From NCBI RefSeq assembly GCF_036884295.1, contig NZ_CP145608.1, forward strand, positions 2,438,285-2,502,284: a stretch of 64,000 bases of DNA, written 5' to 3'. This stretch comes from Brochothrix thermosphacta DSM 20171 = FSL F6-1036. GTDB lineage: Bacteria > Bacillota > Bacilli > Lactobacillales > Listeriaceae. A program made the position numbers and the translations under genes. Within the stretch, counting starts at the first letter, position 1. Every line of letters starts with the position of its first letter. The notes beneath the pieces are model-generated. The model was not told where the DNA came from. It made no database searches and saw only the letters and a list, made by a program, of their open reading frames with translations. Below are positions 1 to 8,578 of the stretch, piece after piece.

Positions 1-773
1 TAACTCAGATTAACGACTAACAACCCGAGAAAACTTACAGGTCCAACCAATGCCGTTGAAGTGGAAACCAAAATAGATACAATAATGAGGATATGCCGAG
101 CCATCCCATTATATGAGATACCTAAATTGATGGTTTGATCTTTTCCCAACTGGAGCACATCAAGATTTTTAAATATTGCCGCCACATATAAAAGTGCGAC
201 AAGTGTGAATAACGTTGCAATCATTAGCACATCTGCATTTACGGCGTTAAAACTTGCGAACATTTTTCCTTGAATAATTAAAAAATCATCGGGATCAATC
301 AGCATTTGCATAAATGAAGCACCACTTTGAAACAACGTTCCTAAAATAATGCCAAATAATAAAAGTGTAAAAATAGAATGGCTTAAACGCCCAAATAGAA
401 TATAGTAAAGCAGGAACGAAAAAACCATCATCAACAGTAAGGTTACTAAAAAATTGATATTTTTACTCGCTAAAAATTGTGTGCTACTCCCGAGAAAGTA
501 AACCAACGCTGTCTGTAATAACATGTATAACGAATCTAACCCCATAATACTTGGTGTTAAGATACGGTTCTTTGTCAACGTTTGAAATAATAACGTTGAT
601 ACTGCGACTGCAATTGCGGTTAATAATAGTGCAGCGATTTTAACTGCACGTGTTTCGAGTGCAAACTCCCAACTGCCTCCAAGTCGATAAAGCATGTATA
701 ACAAAATGCTCATCAACGCTAATAAACTGAGGGCACTGAACTTAAAAATCAGTAATTTTTTAGGATGCGGCAT
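1..773 (-). CDS. Iron-siderophore ABC transporter permease, FatC/YclO type (3' part outside window)
   Basis: The product is a polytopic membrane permease of the FecCD/BtuC family, inferred to import ferric siderophores together with the permease encoded just upstream. The start is ATG at 773 (MPHPKKLL...) and the frame stays open to the window edge, giving about 257 residues of an expected 310-320. Hydrophobic segments alternate with the FecCD-typical sequences TKNRILTPSIMG and GPVSFLGLLVVN near the visible end. The start lies 14 bp inside the preceding permease gene, which indicates translational coupling. The order matches Bacillus yclN-yclO and fatD-fatC. The ATPase and binding protein would be expected beyond position 1. 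Siderophore specificity cannot be read from the sequence. Confidence 0.85.
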   Translation of the reverse strand, partial: MPHPKKLLIFKFSALSLLALMSILLYMLYRLGGSWEFALETRAVKIAALLLTAIAVAVSTLLFQTLTKNRILTPSIMGLDSLYMLLQTALVYFLGSSTQFLASKNINFLVTLLLMMVFSFLLYYILFGRLSHSIFTLLLFGIILGTLFQSGASFMQMLIDPDDFLIIQGKMFASFNAVNADVLMIATLFTLVALLYVAAIFKNLDVLQLGKDQTINLGISYNGMARHILIIVSILVSTSTALVGPVSFLGLLVVNLS

Positions 774-1716
774 GTTTTTCCCCCCTCATTAAAAGATAGA
801 GGAACACAACACTACCAATCATTCCAACCATCAAACTAATCGATACTTCGTATGGAAAAATAACAACCCGTCCTAAAATATCACATACTAAAACAAATGC
901 TGCACCGAGCAGTGCGGTCAATGGTAATGTCTGTCTGAGATTGTCACCCATGTAAAGACTGACGATATTTGGTACAATTAAACCAAGAAACGGGATTGAC
1001 CCTACGGTCAACATAATTGCAGCGCTCATTAATGATACAATTATCAGACCGATTGTCACCACTAAGCGATAGTTCAGGCCCAGTCCTACCGCTACGGAAT
1101 CCCCTAGACCAGCCAATGTGATCCGATTGGCAAACAAGTAAACGAGTACAAAAAGTGGCAATGCAATATAGAGCCATTCATAACGACCACGTAAAATTGC
1201 TGAAAAATCACCTTGCATCCAAGAATTAATATTTTGGATTAAGTTGTTTTGATAAGCAAAAAATGTGGTAATAGCGTTCAAAACTCCACCGAACATCAAT
1301 CCGATGAGCGGAATGAGTACCGGATCTTTTAATGGAATGCGATTCAGCAGCTGAATAAACACCAGCGTCCCAATTAAAGCGAAGGTGAATGCCACCGAAA
1401 TTTTTTGCAGCATTGAAGCTGTTGGAAACACCATCATTGCAACGAGAACACCTAAACGAGCGGCATCCATTGTTCCAGCTGTTGTTGGCGATACAAAACG
1501 ATTACGTGTGAGGCGCTGCATAATCATTCCACAAATACTAATGCCGGCTCCAGCGATGATAATGGCTAATAAACGCGGTAAACGCGAGATCAAAAGAATA
1601 TCTTGTTGTTCAGCAGTTAAATGAAACAGCTGTGTAAAAGGTACGTCTTCAACACCTATCAACAAGGAAACAAAACTAAGCACTAATGTAATAACTAACA
1701 ATAACCATGTTTTCAC
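760..1716 (-). CDS. Iron-siderophore ABC transporter permease, FatD/YclN type
   Basis: This 318-residue FecCD-family permease has about nine hydrophobic segments. The stretch ISRLPRLLAIIIAGAGISI (residues 43-61), followed by GMIMQRLTRNRFVSPTTAGT, is the signature of the FatD/YclN/CeuB branch that imports catecholate or petrobactin-type siderophores. It is the first gene of the visible operon and overlaps the next permease by 14 bp. A perfect 7-1-7 Fur box lies about 50 bp upstream, so derepression by iron starvation is likely. The function is a family assignment and the siderophore is unknown. Confidence 0.88.
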   Translation of the reverse strand: MKTWLLLVITLVLSFVSLLIGVEDVPFTQLFHLTAEQQDILLISRLPRLLAIIIAGAGISICGMIMQRLTRNRFVSPTTAGTMDAARLGVLVAMMVFPTASMLQKISVAFTFALIGTLVFIQLLNRIPLKDPVLIPLIGLMFGGVLNAITTFFAYQNNLIQNINSWMQGDFSAILRGRYEWLYIALPLFVLVYLFANRITLAGLGDSVAVGLGLNYRLVVTIGLIIVSLMSAAIMLTVGSIPFLGLIVPNIVSLYMGDNLRQTLPLTALLGAAFVLVCDILGRVVIFPYEVSISLMVGMIGSVVFLYLLMRGEKHAAS

Positions 1717-1766
1717 AGTGTTCGTCCTTTCAAATAGCTTTTTTCATATCGCAACTTTATCATAAC

Positions 1767-1781
1767 TGATAATCATTATCA
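1767..1781 (-). promoter_or_regulatory. Fur box upstream of the siderophore permease operon
   Basis: TGATAATCATTATCA is a perfect 7-1-7 inverted repeat, identical in form to the Bacillus Fur operator core. It sits about 50 bp before the fatD-like start, where Fur-Fe2+ would block transcription. Recognition is by sequence only. Confidence 0.88.
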
Positions 1782-1912
1782 ATGCCTTTCCTTGATAGAC
1801 TTGCTTTTTTTATGGATTACATTGAAAATATGTCTATTTAGTGGACAAGTTCAGCTAAATACTTTTAAATATAGGTATTCTAGTTCTATTTATCTGTTCT
1901 AATAGATTAATT

Positions 1913-1940
1913 TTGATAACTTTCCATTTATTGGTATAAT
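1913..1940 (+). promoter_or_regulatory. Sigma-A promoter for the permease-mevalonate operon
   Basis: TTGATA (1913-1918) and TATAAT (1935-1940) are separated by 16 bp. A TG lies directly before the -10, giving an extended -10. Transcription would begin near 1947 and leave a leader of about 80 nt before the first gene. No obvious operator was seen. Confidence 0.7.
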
Positions 1941-2026
1941 ATTTTCGTGTGTCTATTTCTGCGAATATCAGAATAGATTGAACGATATATTTATTAAAAC
2001 ATCATAAAGAAAAGAGGCGTCATAAC

Positions 2027-2272
2027 GTGAGTAATAAAAAATCACCGACAAATGTCGAAATATGGGCTGACCTTGTCAATATCAAAGACCTTATTTTATC
2101 AATTATTATCTGTCTTTTCTTTACGCTCGGTAGTTACTTTATTGCACCGAATAAACCGCCTATGCCATTGTTCTTTGGTCTTGGTGGTGCAGTGCTTGGA
2201 TTTATCATTACGAGCTTTATCATTAAACCCAAACGCATCATTAAAGAAGAAAGTGAGGGCGAACAAGAATGA
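2027..2272 (+). CDS. Small membrane protein, TctB-like partner of the TctA permease
   Basis: This 81-residue protein has two hydrophobic segments (about residues 19-36 and 45-64) and a charged tail. It starts with GTG at 2027 behind an AGAGG ribosome site. Its stop overlaps the start of the next gene (ATGA, 2269-2272). Size, topology and position fit the small TctB-type subunit of tripartite tricarboxylate transporters, although it is shorter than typical TctB and similarity is not evident by eye. Role inferred from context. Confidence 0.6.
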   Translation: MSNKKSPTNVEIWADLVNIKDLILSIIICLFFTLGSYFIAPNKPPMPLFFGLGGAVLGFIITSFIIKPKRIIKEESEGEQE

Positions 2273-3621
2273 CCCTTCAACTTGTTTTTGAAATGATTTT
2301 GGCTTCTGTTGGTGCCGCAGCGCTCTATACACTTATCGGAATTGCTCCTGGGACTGATGAAACAGCTGTTTTAGCGCCAGTTACACTGGCATTGGTTTTA
2401 CTAGGTGTAGAACCCATTGTTGTGTTAGCCTTCTTTATTTCAGCAGTAGTGACATTAAATCTAACTGATGCCATTCCAGTCGCTGTTGCCGGCATACCAG
2501 GTGGCGTAATGGCGGCTCCAATGGTGCCTTACGGCATGATTCTAAAAAAAGCCGGTCAGAGTGTTATCGGGATTGAAAAAATGGCATCAGGGGCTGTTAT
2601 TGGTACTTTGGTTGCTGTACCGGTTAGTTTGATCTTAGCTTCGTTTTTAGCGCCATTATCCAAGGTTATCGCAGCTTACTCTGCTCCTGTCTTTTTCTTT
2701 GGTGCATTATTTCTCGCATTAATGAGCCGCAACAAAGTAATTTCTATCCTTGTGATTATACCTTTTGCGATGTTAATTCAAGGATTACGTTACCTTTATT
2801 GGGGTGTCGGTGCCGTTCCAGAAACAACGACTGTTTCTTTATCTTTTTTCCTCGGCATTACAATAGGACCGATGATTTTTAGTATGTTAGCACTCTTAAA
2901 TAAAGATCATCTTGCAACAATTAAGCGTGAGGATGTCCGCACGATTGTTATTCCAAAAGCAAGCAATCGCAAAGGATTTCCTAACCCTTTTAAGTTATTA
3001 ACAAAAAAAGAAGCCGTTGCAACGGCAGCTTCTTCACTTGGCGGTTCATTGACCTTTTTCATGAGCCCAGTAGGAATGACGATTCTTTTCGGGGAAGCCG
3101 TTGTTAATCGAATTAAAGACCCTATTAAAAAAGCACGGATGGCGTTAGCGAGTATGGATGGTTTAGCCCACTCCACCTACATTGCGGGAATTTTAATTCC
3201 TTTAATCGCTCTAGGCATTCCATTATCACCTGTGGCGATTGGACCTGCTAACCCACTGTTTAACGCTGCGCCTGTTTTCACAGCTGATCATAATATGCAT
3301 CATGTGTTATCTTATGGTGATTTTGTTTGGGCAACATTGATTGGCTCTATTATTGGTCTAGGTCTTACTTATTTCTTCATGATGAAGTACGCGACACATA
3401 TCTCGCGCTTTGTTTTTAAATATATTCCACATGAAGCGATTCTTGGTCTCTTCATTTCACTCGTTGCCATGCTTGCTTATATGGATGGTGGTTTAATCAA
3501 CATCGCTGGCGTTGTGCTCGTTGCGATTGTATCCGGAGCATTATCGCGTTTAGGCGTTAATTATGGCGTGTTATTTATGGCGATGTATGCAGCACCGTGG
3601 ATGTTAAGTAAATTTTTCTAA
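2269..3621 (+). CDS. Tripartite tricarboxylate transporter permease, TctA family
   Basis: This 450-residue integral membrane protein belongs to the TctA family (DUF112), the large transport subunit of the TTT systems that import carboxylates. Evidence includes the glycine/proline-rich segment AVAGIPGGVMAAPMVPYGMI (about residues 72-91) and the internally repeated arrangement with FMSPVGMTILFGEA in the second half. It is somewhat shorter than the roughly 500 residues usual for TctA. It is translationally coupled to the small upstream gene and lies 18 bp before mevalonate kinase. No TctC-type binding protein is encoded nearby. The substrate is unknown; the context raises mevalonate or another isoprenoid precursor carboxylate as a hypothesis. 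Confidence 0.82.
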   Translation: MTLQLVFEMILASVGAAALYTLIGIAPGTDETAVLAPVTLALVLLGVEPIVVLAFFISAVVTLNLTDAIPVAVAGIPGGVMAAPMVPYGMILKKAGQSVIGIEKMASGAVIGTLVAVPVSLILASFLAPLSKVIAAYSAPVFFFGALFLALMSRNKVISILVIIPFAMLIQGLRYLYWGVGAVPETTTVSLSFFLGITIGPMIFSMLALLNKDHLATIKREDVRTIVIPKASNRKGFPNPFKLLTKKEAVATAASSLGGSLTFFMSPVGMTILFGEAVVNRIKDPIKKARMALASMDGLAHSTYIAGILIPLIALGIPLSPVAIGPANPLFNAAPVFTADHNMHHVLSYGDFVWATLIGSIIGLGLTYFFMMKYATHISRFVFKYIPHEAILGLFISLVAMLAYMDGGLINIAGVVLVAIVSGALSRLGVNYGVLFMAMYAAPWMLSKFF

Positions 3622-3639
3622 CGAAAGGAATGGTTTTTT

Positions 3640-4569
3640 ATGCAAACGCAAGGTATCGCATCTGCTAAATTTATATTATGTGGGGAACACTCCGTTGTTT
3701 ATGGCGAACCTGCCATTTCATTCCCTTTCAAACAAGCGCGTATTATTACAACTTTAAAAGAAATAGAAGGTTCAGAACATCAATTGATTTCTGATTTTTA
3801 TACAGGGACCTTATCACAAGCTCCCGAAAAATTAACAGCTGTTAAAGCACTCATTCCACATATCCTTAAGCGTTACCAGTGTCATTCTGTTTTAGAAATA
3901 ACGATTGATTCTAGCGTACCCGTTGGACGTGGATTAGGTTCTAGCGCTGTGGTAGCAACAAGTATCACACGAGCAATGCTTGCCTTTTTAAAACGACCTG
4001 TGATTTCTTCAAATGTTTTACCCTTTGTTAATTTTTCTGAAGATATTGCTCATGGTAATCCCAGTGGTATTGATGCTATCACCGTTGTAAACGAACAGGC
4101 GGTTTGGTTTGAAAAGGAAAAAGGACTCCAATCTTTATCCCTTAATTTAACCCTTCCCATTGTTGTTGCAGATACTGGTATTCCAAGTGAAACAAGAGCT
4201 TCTGTAGCCGCAGTCAGAGACCTTTATCAGAAAAACAACATCGAAGTCTCTGCTTGTATTTCACAACTGGGAGAAATTTCCAGGGAAATAGGTAAAGAAA
4301 TCACTACGCATGGCGATTTACATACAGTTGGTGATTTATTCAATCAGGCACACCAGCTTTTACGTAAACTATCTGTCAGTAGTCCTGAAATAGAAAACCT
4401 CATTACTTGTGCGCTTGATAACCAAGCATTGGGTGCAAAATTAACTGGGGGGGGACGTGGCGGTTGTGTCATCGTTCTTTGTAAAGATAAGCAACATGCC
4501 CAGAAAATGGCTACTCAACTGAGTGCCGCGGGTGCAATTAAAACATGGATATCAATGATAGGAGAGTAA
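3640..4569 (+). CDS. mvaK1: Mevalonate kinase
   Basis: Mevalonate kinase phosphorylates mevalonate with ATP, the first of three steps to isopentenyl diphosphate. The 309-residue GHMP kinase has the expected motifs: an N-terminal AKFILCGEHSVVYGEPA (residues 9-25), the ATP loop PVGRGLGSSA (94-103), the catalytic region HGNPSGID with Asp145, and a C-terminal LTGGGRGGC. It is preceded by an AAAGGA ribosome site and followed 4 bp later by the decarboxylase gene. The gene order kinase-decarboxylase-phosphokinase is the one found in Listeria and many lactic acid bacteria. Confidence 0.95.
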   Translation: MQTQGIASAKFILCGEHSVVYGEPAISFPFKQARIITTLKEIEGSEHQLISDFYTGTLSQAPEKLTAVKALIPHILKRYQCHSVLEITIDSSVPVGRGLGSSAVVATSITRAMLAFLKRPVISSNVLPFVNFSEDIAHGNPSGIDAITVVNEQAVWFEKEKGLQSLSLNLTLPIVVADTGIPSETRASVAAVRDLYQKNNIEVSACISQLGEISREIGKEITTHGDLHTVGDLFNQAHQLLRKLSVSSPEIENLITCALDNQALGAKLTGGGRGGCVIVLCKDKQHAQKMATQLSAAGAIKTWISMIGE

Positions 4570-4573
4570 ACGA

Positions 4574-5542
4574 ATGAAAGCTACTGCGATTGCGCATACC
4601 AACATTGCTTTAATAAAATATTGGGGAAAACGAGATAACGTCTTGATTTTACCAGCGAATAGTAGTCTGTCGATGACGCTCGATCAATTCTACACGGAAA
4701 CAACGGTTGAATGGTCGGACTCGTTCACAGAAGACCAATTCAGTCTCAATGGAAAGATACAATCCGATGCAAAAGTCGGACGTTTTCTCTCTATATTACG
4801 TGATCAGTTTTCACTCACAAGTTTTGCTCACGTTACATCAACCAACCACGTACCTACTGCAGCAGGACTCGCATCATCAGCAAGTGCTTTTGCTGCATTG
4901 GCACTTGCTGCAAGTAAAGCCGCGGGTCGAAATGACGATGAAACAACCCTTTCTCGTCTTGCACGCCAAGGTTCTGGTTCTGCCTCCCGTTCTATTTTTG
5001 GTGGGCTAGCCATCTGGCAAAAAGGTGAAGCAAACGATGGCAGTGATTCGTATGCTTATGAAATTCCTACACCTTCAAAACTTGATTTGGCGCTTGTCGT
5101 CGCTGTTGTTGATGCGGGACCAAAAAAAGTAGATAGCCGTTTAGGCATGCAAACGACAGTTGAAACGTCACCTTTCTTTGAAGCATGGACAAAACAAGCA
5201 ACACTTGATTTAGAAGCAATGCAACGCGCGATGAAAGAAAATGATTTTGTTACGATGGGCGAAATTGCAGAACGTAATGCCTTAACGATGCACGCCACAA
5301 CAATGGCAGCAAATCCACCTTTCACTTATATGCAGCCCCTTTCGTTAGCTTTAATGGACGCTGTTCGTGACTTGCGTGTTGCAGGTATTCCAGCTTACTT
5401 TACTATGGATGCTGGCCCAAATGTCAAAGTTCTTTGTTTAACAAAAGATGCGGAGCGGGTGAAAGAAGCATTGTCTGTCCATACATCACTCCTGTATATT
5501 TGCCACCCAGGACCGAAAGCTCGGGTGATTACACATGACTAA
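4574..5542 (+). CDS. mvaD: Diphosphomevalonate decarboxylase
   Basis: This enzyme performs the ATP-dependent decarboxylation of mevalonate diphosphate to isopentenyl diphosphate. The 322-residue protein shows the family markers NIALIKYWGKRD (residues 10-21) and the phosphate loop TAAGLASSASAFAAL (95-109), with MDAGPNVK towards the C-terminus. It lies 4 bp after mvaK1 and overlaps mvaK2 by 8 bp, so the three proteins should be made in step. The length is normal for the family. Confidence 0.96.
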   Translation: MKATAIAHTNIALIKYWGKRDNVLILPANSSLSMTLDQFYTETTVEWSDSFTEDQFSLNGKIQSDAKVGRFLSILRDQFSLTSFAHVTSTNHVPTAAGLASSASAFAALALAASKAAGRNDDETTLSRLARQGSGSASRSIFGGLAIWQKGEANDGSDSYAYEIPTPSKLDLALVVAVVDAGPKKVDSRLGMQTTVETSPFFEAWTKQATLDLEAMQRAMKENDFVTMGEIAERNALTMHATTMAANPPFTYMQPLSLALMDAVRDLRVAGIPAYFTMDAGPNVKVLCLTKDAERVKEALSVHTSLLYICHPGPKARVITHD

Positions 5543-6611
5543 ACATATGATTAAAATTCCAGGTAAACTTTATATTGCGGGTGAATATGCCGTTGTCTAT
5601 CCTGGTCATTCAGCCATTTTAACAGCAGTGAACCGCTACATTAAAGTAACCATTAAAGACAATGATGTTAACAGTATCAATATCCCGTTAGATCAATACG
5701 CTGTTAACTGGCCGCTGAACAAACCGTTTGTTGCACCACGTCCAGCATGGCGCTTTGTTGCAGAAGCACTCAACACGACACAAACCTATCTCCAAGAACA
5801 GAATGTTCCGCTGACACCCGTCTCACTAAACGTTAATAGTCAGCTTGCGAGTGTTCAAGGCGCTAAATTCGGATTAGGTTCCAGTGCAGCAGTCACTGTA
5901 GCTGTTGTAACAGCATTATTGACACAATTTAAACAAGCACCTTCAAAAACACTTATTTTTAAACTAGCTGCCATTGCTCATTACAAAATTCAAGGCAATG
6001 GTTCTTGTGGTGATATTGCGGCTTGTACATATGGTGGTTGGCTTTCTTATACCTCTTTTGATCAACCCTGGTTATTAGAACAATTACAAACAGCTTCTGT
6101 CAGTGAATTAGTCGCTAAAGAGTGGCCACTATTACATGTGCTGCCTCTTAAAGCGCCTACTCCCTATTTTTGTGTCGGTTGGACCGGTTCTCCGGCAGGT
6201 ACAAAGGGCTTGGTATCACTCATTCAAACCTATTTAGCTCATTCACCACAAGCATTGAAGCACTTTTTAACTACTAGTGATGCGTGTGTTGATAAATTTG
6301 CACAAGGTATTATTGAAAACAACACGACCTTGTTGAAAGAAGCTCTTTTAACAAATAGACGCCTCTTGAAAGCCTTGGGTAAAAAAGCAGATGTTCCAAT
6401 AGAAACGCCTCTATTGACTACACTTTGCGACCTTTCTTTTCAAGTTGGAGGCTTTGGAAAAACATCAGGATCTGGCGGTGGCGATTGTGGGATAGCTTTT
6501 GTACCAACAGCCGAAATGTGTAAAAAACTATATAAACGTTGGCTTGCTGCCGGCATTAAACCGCTTGATTTTAAAGAGGGCCGTGTCAGTATTGAAGTTA
6601 TTGAAGACTAA
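5535..6611 (+). CDS. mvaK2: Phosphomevalonate kinase
   Basis: This GHMP-family kinase converts phosphomevalonate to mevalonate diphosphate. The 358-residue sequence carries GKLYIAGEYAVV (10-21), the ATP loop GLGSSAAV (113-120) and the C-terminal GSGGGDCGIAF. Its start overlaps the mvaD stop. It is the last gene of the operon and is followed after about 15 bp by a strong bidirectional terminator. No isopentenyl diphosphate isomerase gene follows here, whereas it does in some relatives. Confidence 0.95.
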   Translation: MTKHMIKIPGKLYIAGEYAVVYPGHSAILTAVNRYIKVTIKDNDVNSINIPLDQYAVNWPLNKPFVAPRPAWRFVAEALNTTQTYLQEQNVPLTPVSLNVNSQLASVQGAKFGLGSSAAVTVAVVTALLTQFKQAPSKTLIFKLAAIAHYKIQGNGSCGDIAACTYGGWLSYTSFDQPWLLEQLQTASVSELVAKEWPLLHVLPLKAPTPYFCVGWTGSPAGTKGLVSLIQTYLAHSPQALKHFLTTSDACVDKFAQGIIENNTTLLKEALLTNRRLLKALGKKADVPIETPLLTTLCDLSFQVGGFGKTSGSGGGDCGIAFVPTAEMCKKLYKRWLAAGIKPLDFKEGRVSIEVIED

Positions 6612-6625
6612 GCGCAACACCTAAA

Positions 6626-6666
6626 AAACCCCTTAAAAACCTTTTCATTTGGTTTTTAGGGGGTTT
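6626..6666. terminator. Bidirectional rho-independent terminator
   Basis: A 16-bp stem (AAACCCCTTAAAAACC / GGTTTTTAGGGGGTTT, with one G-T pair) encloses a 9-nt loop between two convergent genes. On the minus strand it ends in a TTTTTT run, so it terminates the ArsR gene strongly. On the plus strand it closes the mevalonate operon. Confidence 0.85.
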
Positions 6667-6691
6667 ACTTATTGCTTATTAATCCTTGTGA

Positions 6692-6991
6692 TTATTGATG
6701 CGATACATGTACGATGGTTTGATTTAAAATTTCAATAACATGTGTGTCGTCTACAGTATAAAAAATTGTTGTTCCTTCACGTCGTGTTTTCACCAAATTT
6801 GCTTGCTTTAACAATCTCAATTGGTGAGACACTGTCGATTGTTTTGCATCAATTGCTAAAGCAATGTCGTTAACAGCAATTTCGCCTTGGGCTATTTGCA
6901 GTAAAATTTTCAATCGTGTGGGATCACTTAATGCTTTAAATAATTGTGTCACTGCGATTAGGGATTCTTGCTCTAAATTTTTTCCTTCCAT
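6692..6991 (-). CDS. ArsR/SmtB-family metal-sensing repressor, CzrA-like zinc sensor
   Basis: This 99-residue winged-helix repressor has the typical ArsR core (FKALSDPTRLKILLQIAQGE, residues 18-37, and the recognition helix KQSTVSHQLRLLKQANLV). The C-terminal helix carries D82-x-H84 and H95-x-x-H98, the spacing of the alpha-5 zinc site of CzrA and SmtB, while the alpha-3 cysteine site of ArsR/CadC is absent. It should therefore bind Zn(II) (or Co(II)) at the dimer interface and leave DNA when metal is plentiful. The SD is GGGAGG at 7 bp. The gene lies downstream of the zinc-uptake lipoprotein and is probably transcribed on its own. The target genes are not obvious; an efflux pump would be usual, but none is in the window. 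Confidence 0.88.
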   Translation of the reverse strand: MEGKNLEQESLIAVTQLFKALSDPTRLKILLQIAQGEIAVNDIALAIDAKQSTVSHQLRLLKQANLVKTRREGTTIFYTVDDTHVIEILNQTIVHVSHQ

Positions 6992-7040
6992 TTTTCAAAC
7001 CTCCCGAAGGTGTCTATATGAGAATTAATTGATATAAGAT

Positions 7041-7080
7041 GTTCAGACAAGACCTGCCTGTGCAGGTCCTTGGACTGACT
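7041..7080 (-). terminator. Hairpin after the zinc-binding lipoprotein gene
   Basis: GACCTGC / GCAGGTC (7051-7057 and 7062-7068) form a perfect 7-bp stem with a 4-nt loop, extended by an imperfect outer stem. It sits 5-45 bp after the adcA-like stop. There is only a short T-rich stretch after it, so termination may be partial. Confidence 0.5.
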
Positions 7081-7084
7081 ATTA

Positions 7085-8074
7085 TTATTTTATACTTTCT
7101 TGCAATGCTTTGAGGTTATTATCCATTGTTTTTATATAATCTAACCCTTGCTTTTGTTGTGCTTCTGTCAATCCTTCAAGCGGACTAAGTTCAACTGTTT
7201 TTGCACCTGTTTCAGTTGCTAATGTTTCTGCTAACTTCGGTGATGCTAATGCTTCAAAGTATATCACTTTAATATCATTTTTAGTAATAAATTCTTTGAT
7301 TTTTGCCATCTCTTTTGGCGATGGTTCTGCTTCAGGAGAGAGACCTGCAATTGGCAGTTGGTTTAAATGATAACGGTTAGCGAGATAGCCAAATGCTGCA
7401 TGCGATGTGACAAATGTCTTCTCTTTCGCATTTTCAAAAGCTGCTTGATAACGCGCATCTAACTCATCTAATTTTTTAACATATGTTTTTGCATTTTCAT
7501 CATATGTTGTTTTGTTTGCTTTATCTTTTTTAACTAAGCCTGCTTGTATATTTTCCACCTGTTTTTGTGCTAAAACTGGATCTAGCCAAACATGTGGATT
7601 TTTATCTGCATCTGTCGCTGCTTCATTATCATGGTCGTGATCGTGTTCGTCCTCACCATGTTCATGATCGTGCTCATGTGCCGCTTCTTCAGCTGCGGTA
7701 AAATCTTTCAACTTAATACCTTTGCTAGCATCAATTACCGTTGTGCGACTTGTATCGATGTTTTCTAACACTTTTGGTACCCACGTTTCGAAATACTGAC
7801 TGTTGTATACAAACACATCTGCTTCGGTAATTTTAGCGACATCTTTTGCTGACGGCTCATAATCATGCGGTTCAACTCCCGCACCAATCAACACGCTCAC
7901 ATCACCTTTATTACCTACTACTTGTTTTGAAAATTCATACATTGGATAAAATGTCGTGACTACTTTTAATTTTTTATCAGCTGCTGAATCCTTGCTACTT
8001 CCATTCCCGCAACCAGCAACAACCAAAGTCAATGCAGCGATGACAGCAACTAGTAAATACAGTTTTTTCTTCAT
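7085..8074 (-). CDS. Zinc ABC transporter substrate-binding lipoprotein, AdcA/ZnuA family
   Basis: This 329-residue cluster A-I binding lipoprotein captures Zn2+ outside the membrane for an AdcBC/ZnuBC permease. It has a lipoprotein signal (LTLVVAGC, lipidated Cys22) and the metal ligands in GVEPHDYEPS (His70), NPHVWLDP (His161) and VTSHAAFGYL (His225). A His/Asp/Glu-rich loop at about residues 133-150 is typical of zinc rather than manganese proteins. The ribosome site GGGAGG overlaps the stop of the L33 gene 12 bp upstream, so it is co-transcribed with the S14/L33 genes under a Zur box. No permease or ATPase gene is adjacent. Confidence 0.92.
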   Translation of the reverse strand: MKKKLYLLVAVIAALTLVVAGCGNGSSKDSAADKKLKVVTTFYPMYEFSKQVVGNKGDVSVLIGAGVEPHDYEPSAKDVAKITEADVFVYNSQYFETWVPKVLENIDTSRTTVIDASKGIKLKDFTAAEEAAHEHDHEHGEDEHDHDHDNEAATDADKNPHVWLDPVLAQKQVENIQAGLVKKDKANKTTYDENAKTYVKKLDELDARYQAAFENAKEKTFVTSHAAFGYLANRYHLNQLPIAGLSPEAEPSPKEMAKIKEFITKNDIKVIYFEALASPKLAETLATETGAKTVELSPLEGLTEAQQKQGLDYIKTMDNNLKALQESIK

Positions 8075-8086
8075 ATTTTTGCCTCC

Positions 8087-8236
8087 CTATTTTGTTTCAC
8101 GATGTAATGTTTTTCGACGTAATTTGGGACTATATTTCATTAACTCAATTCTTTCAGGTTGTGTGCGTTTATTTTTAGTGGTGATATAATTACGTTCACC
8201 TGTTTCCGTGCATTCCAATATAATATTAATTCTCAT
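8087..8236 (-). CDS. rpmG: Ribosomal protein L33, zinc-independent paralogue
   Basis: This 49-residue protein ([20 protein letters not shown]..., ending KTLHRETK) is a clear L33. Only one cysteine remains, so both CxxC pairs that bind zinc in the C+ form are lost and this is the C- paralogue. Such paralogues replace the zinc form when zinc is scarce and free the metal. It lies between the S14 gene (18 bp) and the adcA-like gene (12 bp) in one operon. It is too short for many gene finders. Confidence 0.92.
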   Translation of the reverse strand: MRINIILECTETGERNYITTKNKRTQPERIELMKYSPKLRRKTLHRETK

Positions 8237-8254
8237 TGTTCATCCCCTTTTCTT

Positions 8255-8524
8255 TTACCAACTTGCTTTTTTGACACCAGGTATTTGCCCTTTATGTGCC
8301 AACTCACGAAAAGCAATTCGTGACATGCCAAATTGATTCATATAACCTCGTGGCCGCCCTGTTACTCGGCAACGTTTTTTCAAGCGCGTGGGTGATGCAT
8401 TGCGTGGTAACTTTTGTAAGCCCTCATAATCTTTCGCTTCTTTCAGTGCAAGTCGTTTGGCTGCATATTTTTCTACTACAGCTGTTTGTTTTTTTAATTT
8501 TTCAACTTTTGCTTTTTTAGCCAT
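8255..8524 (-). CDS. rpsN: Ribosomal protein S14, zinc-independent long form
   Basis: This 89-residue S14 starts MAKKAKVEK at 8524 behind AAAGGAG; the frame runs further upstream but the ribosome site fixes this start. It has the long C- form: [24 protein letters not shown] is present and the CxxC-x12-CxxC zinc ribbon of short S14 is absent. It heads the rpsN-rpmG-adcA transcription unit, whose promoter holds a Zur box. In Bacillus the equivalent gene allows ribosome assembly during zinc starvation. Confidence 0.95.
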   Translation of the reverse strand: MAKKAKVEKLKKQTAVVEKYAAKRLALKEAKDYEGLQKLPRNASPTRLKKRCRVTGRPRGYMNQFGMSRIAFRELAHKGQIPGVKKASW

Positions 8525-8542
8525 TGTCTTTACTCCTTTCTC

Positions 8543-8572
8543 ATTATAAATCAAAACGATTACGTTTTACAA
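8543..8572 (-). promoter_or_regulatory. Zur-controlled promoter of rpsN-rpmG-adcA
   Basis: On the minus strand TTGTAA (8572-8567) and TATAAT (8548-8543) are 18 bp apart. A Zur-like box (8548-8568) fills the spacer: 17 of 20 positions match the Bacillus consensus AAATCGTAAT-N-ATTACGATTT, with a strong right half ATTACGTTTT. Zur-Zn would occlude the promoter when zinc is sufficient. Confidence 0.78.
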
Positions 8573-8578
8573 TATAAA

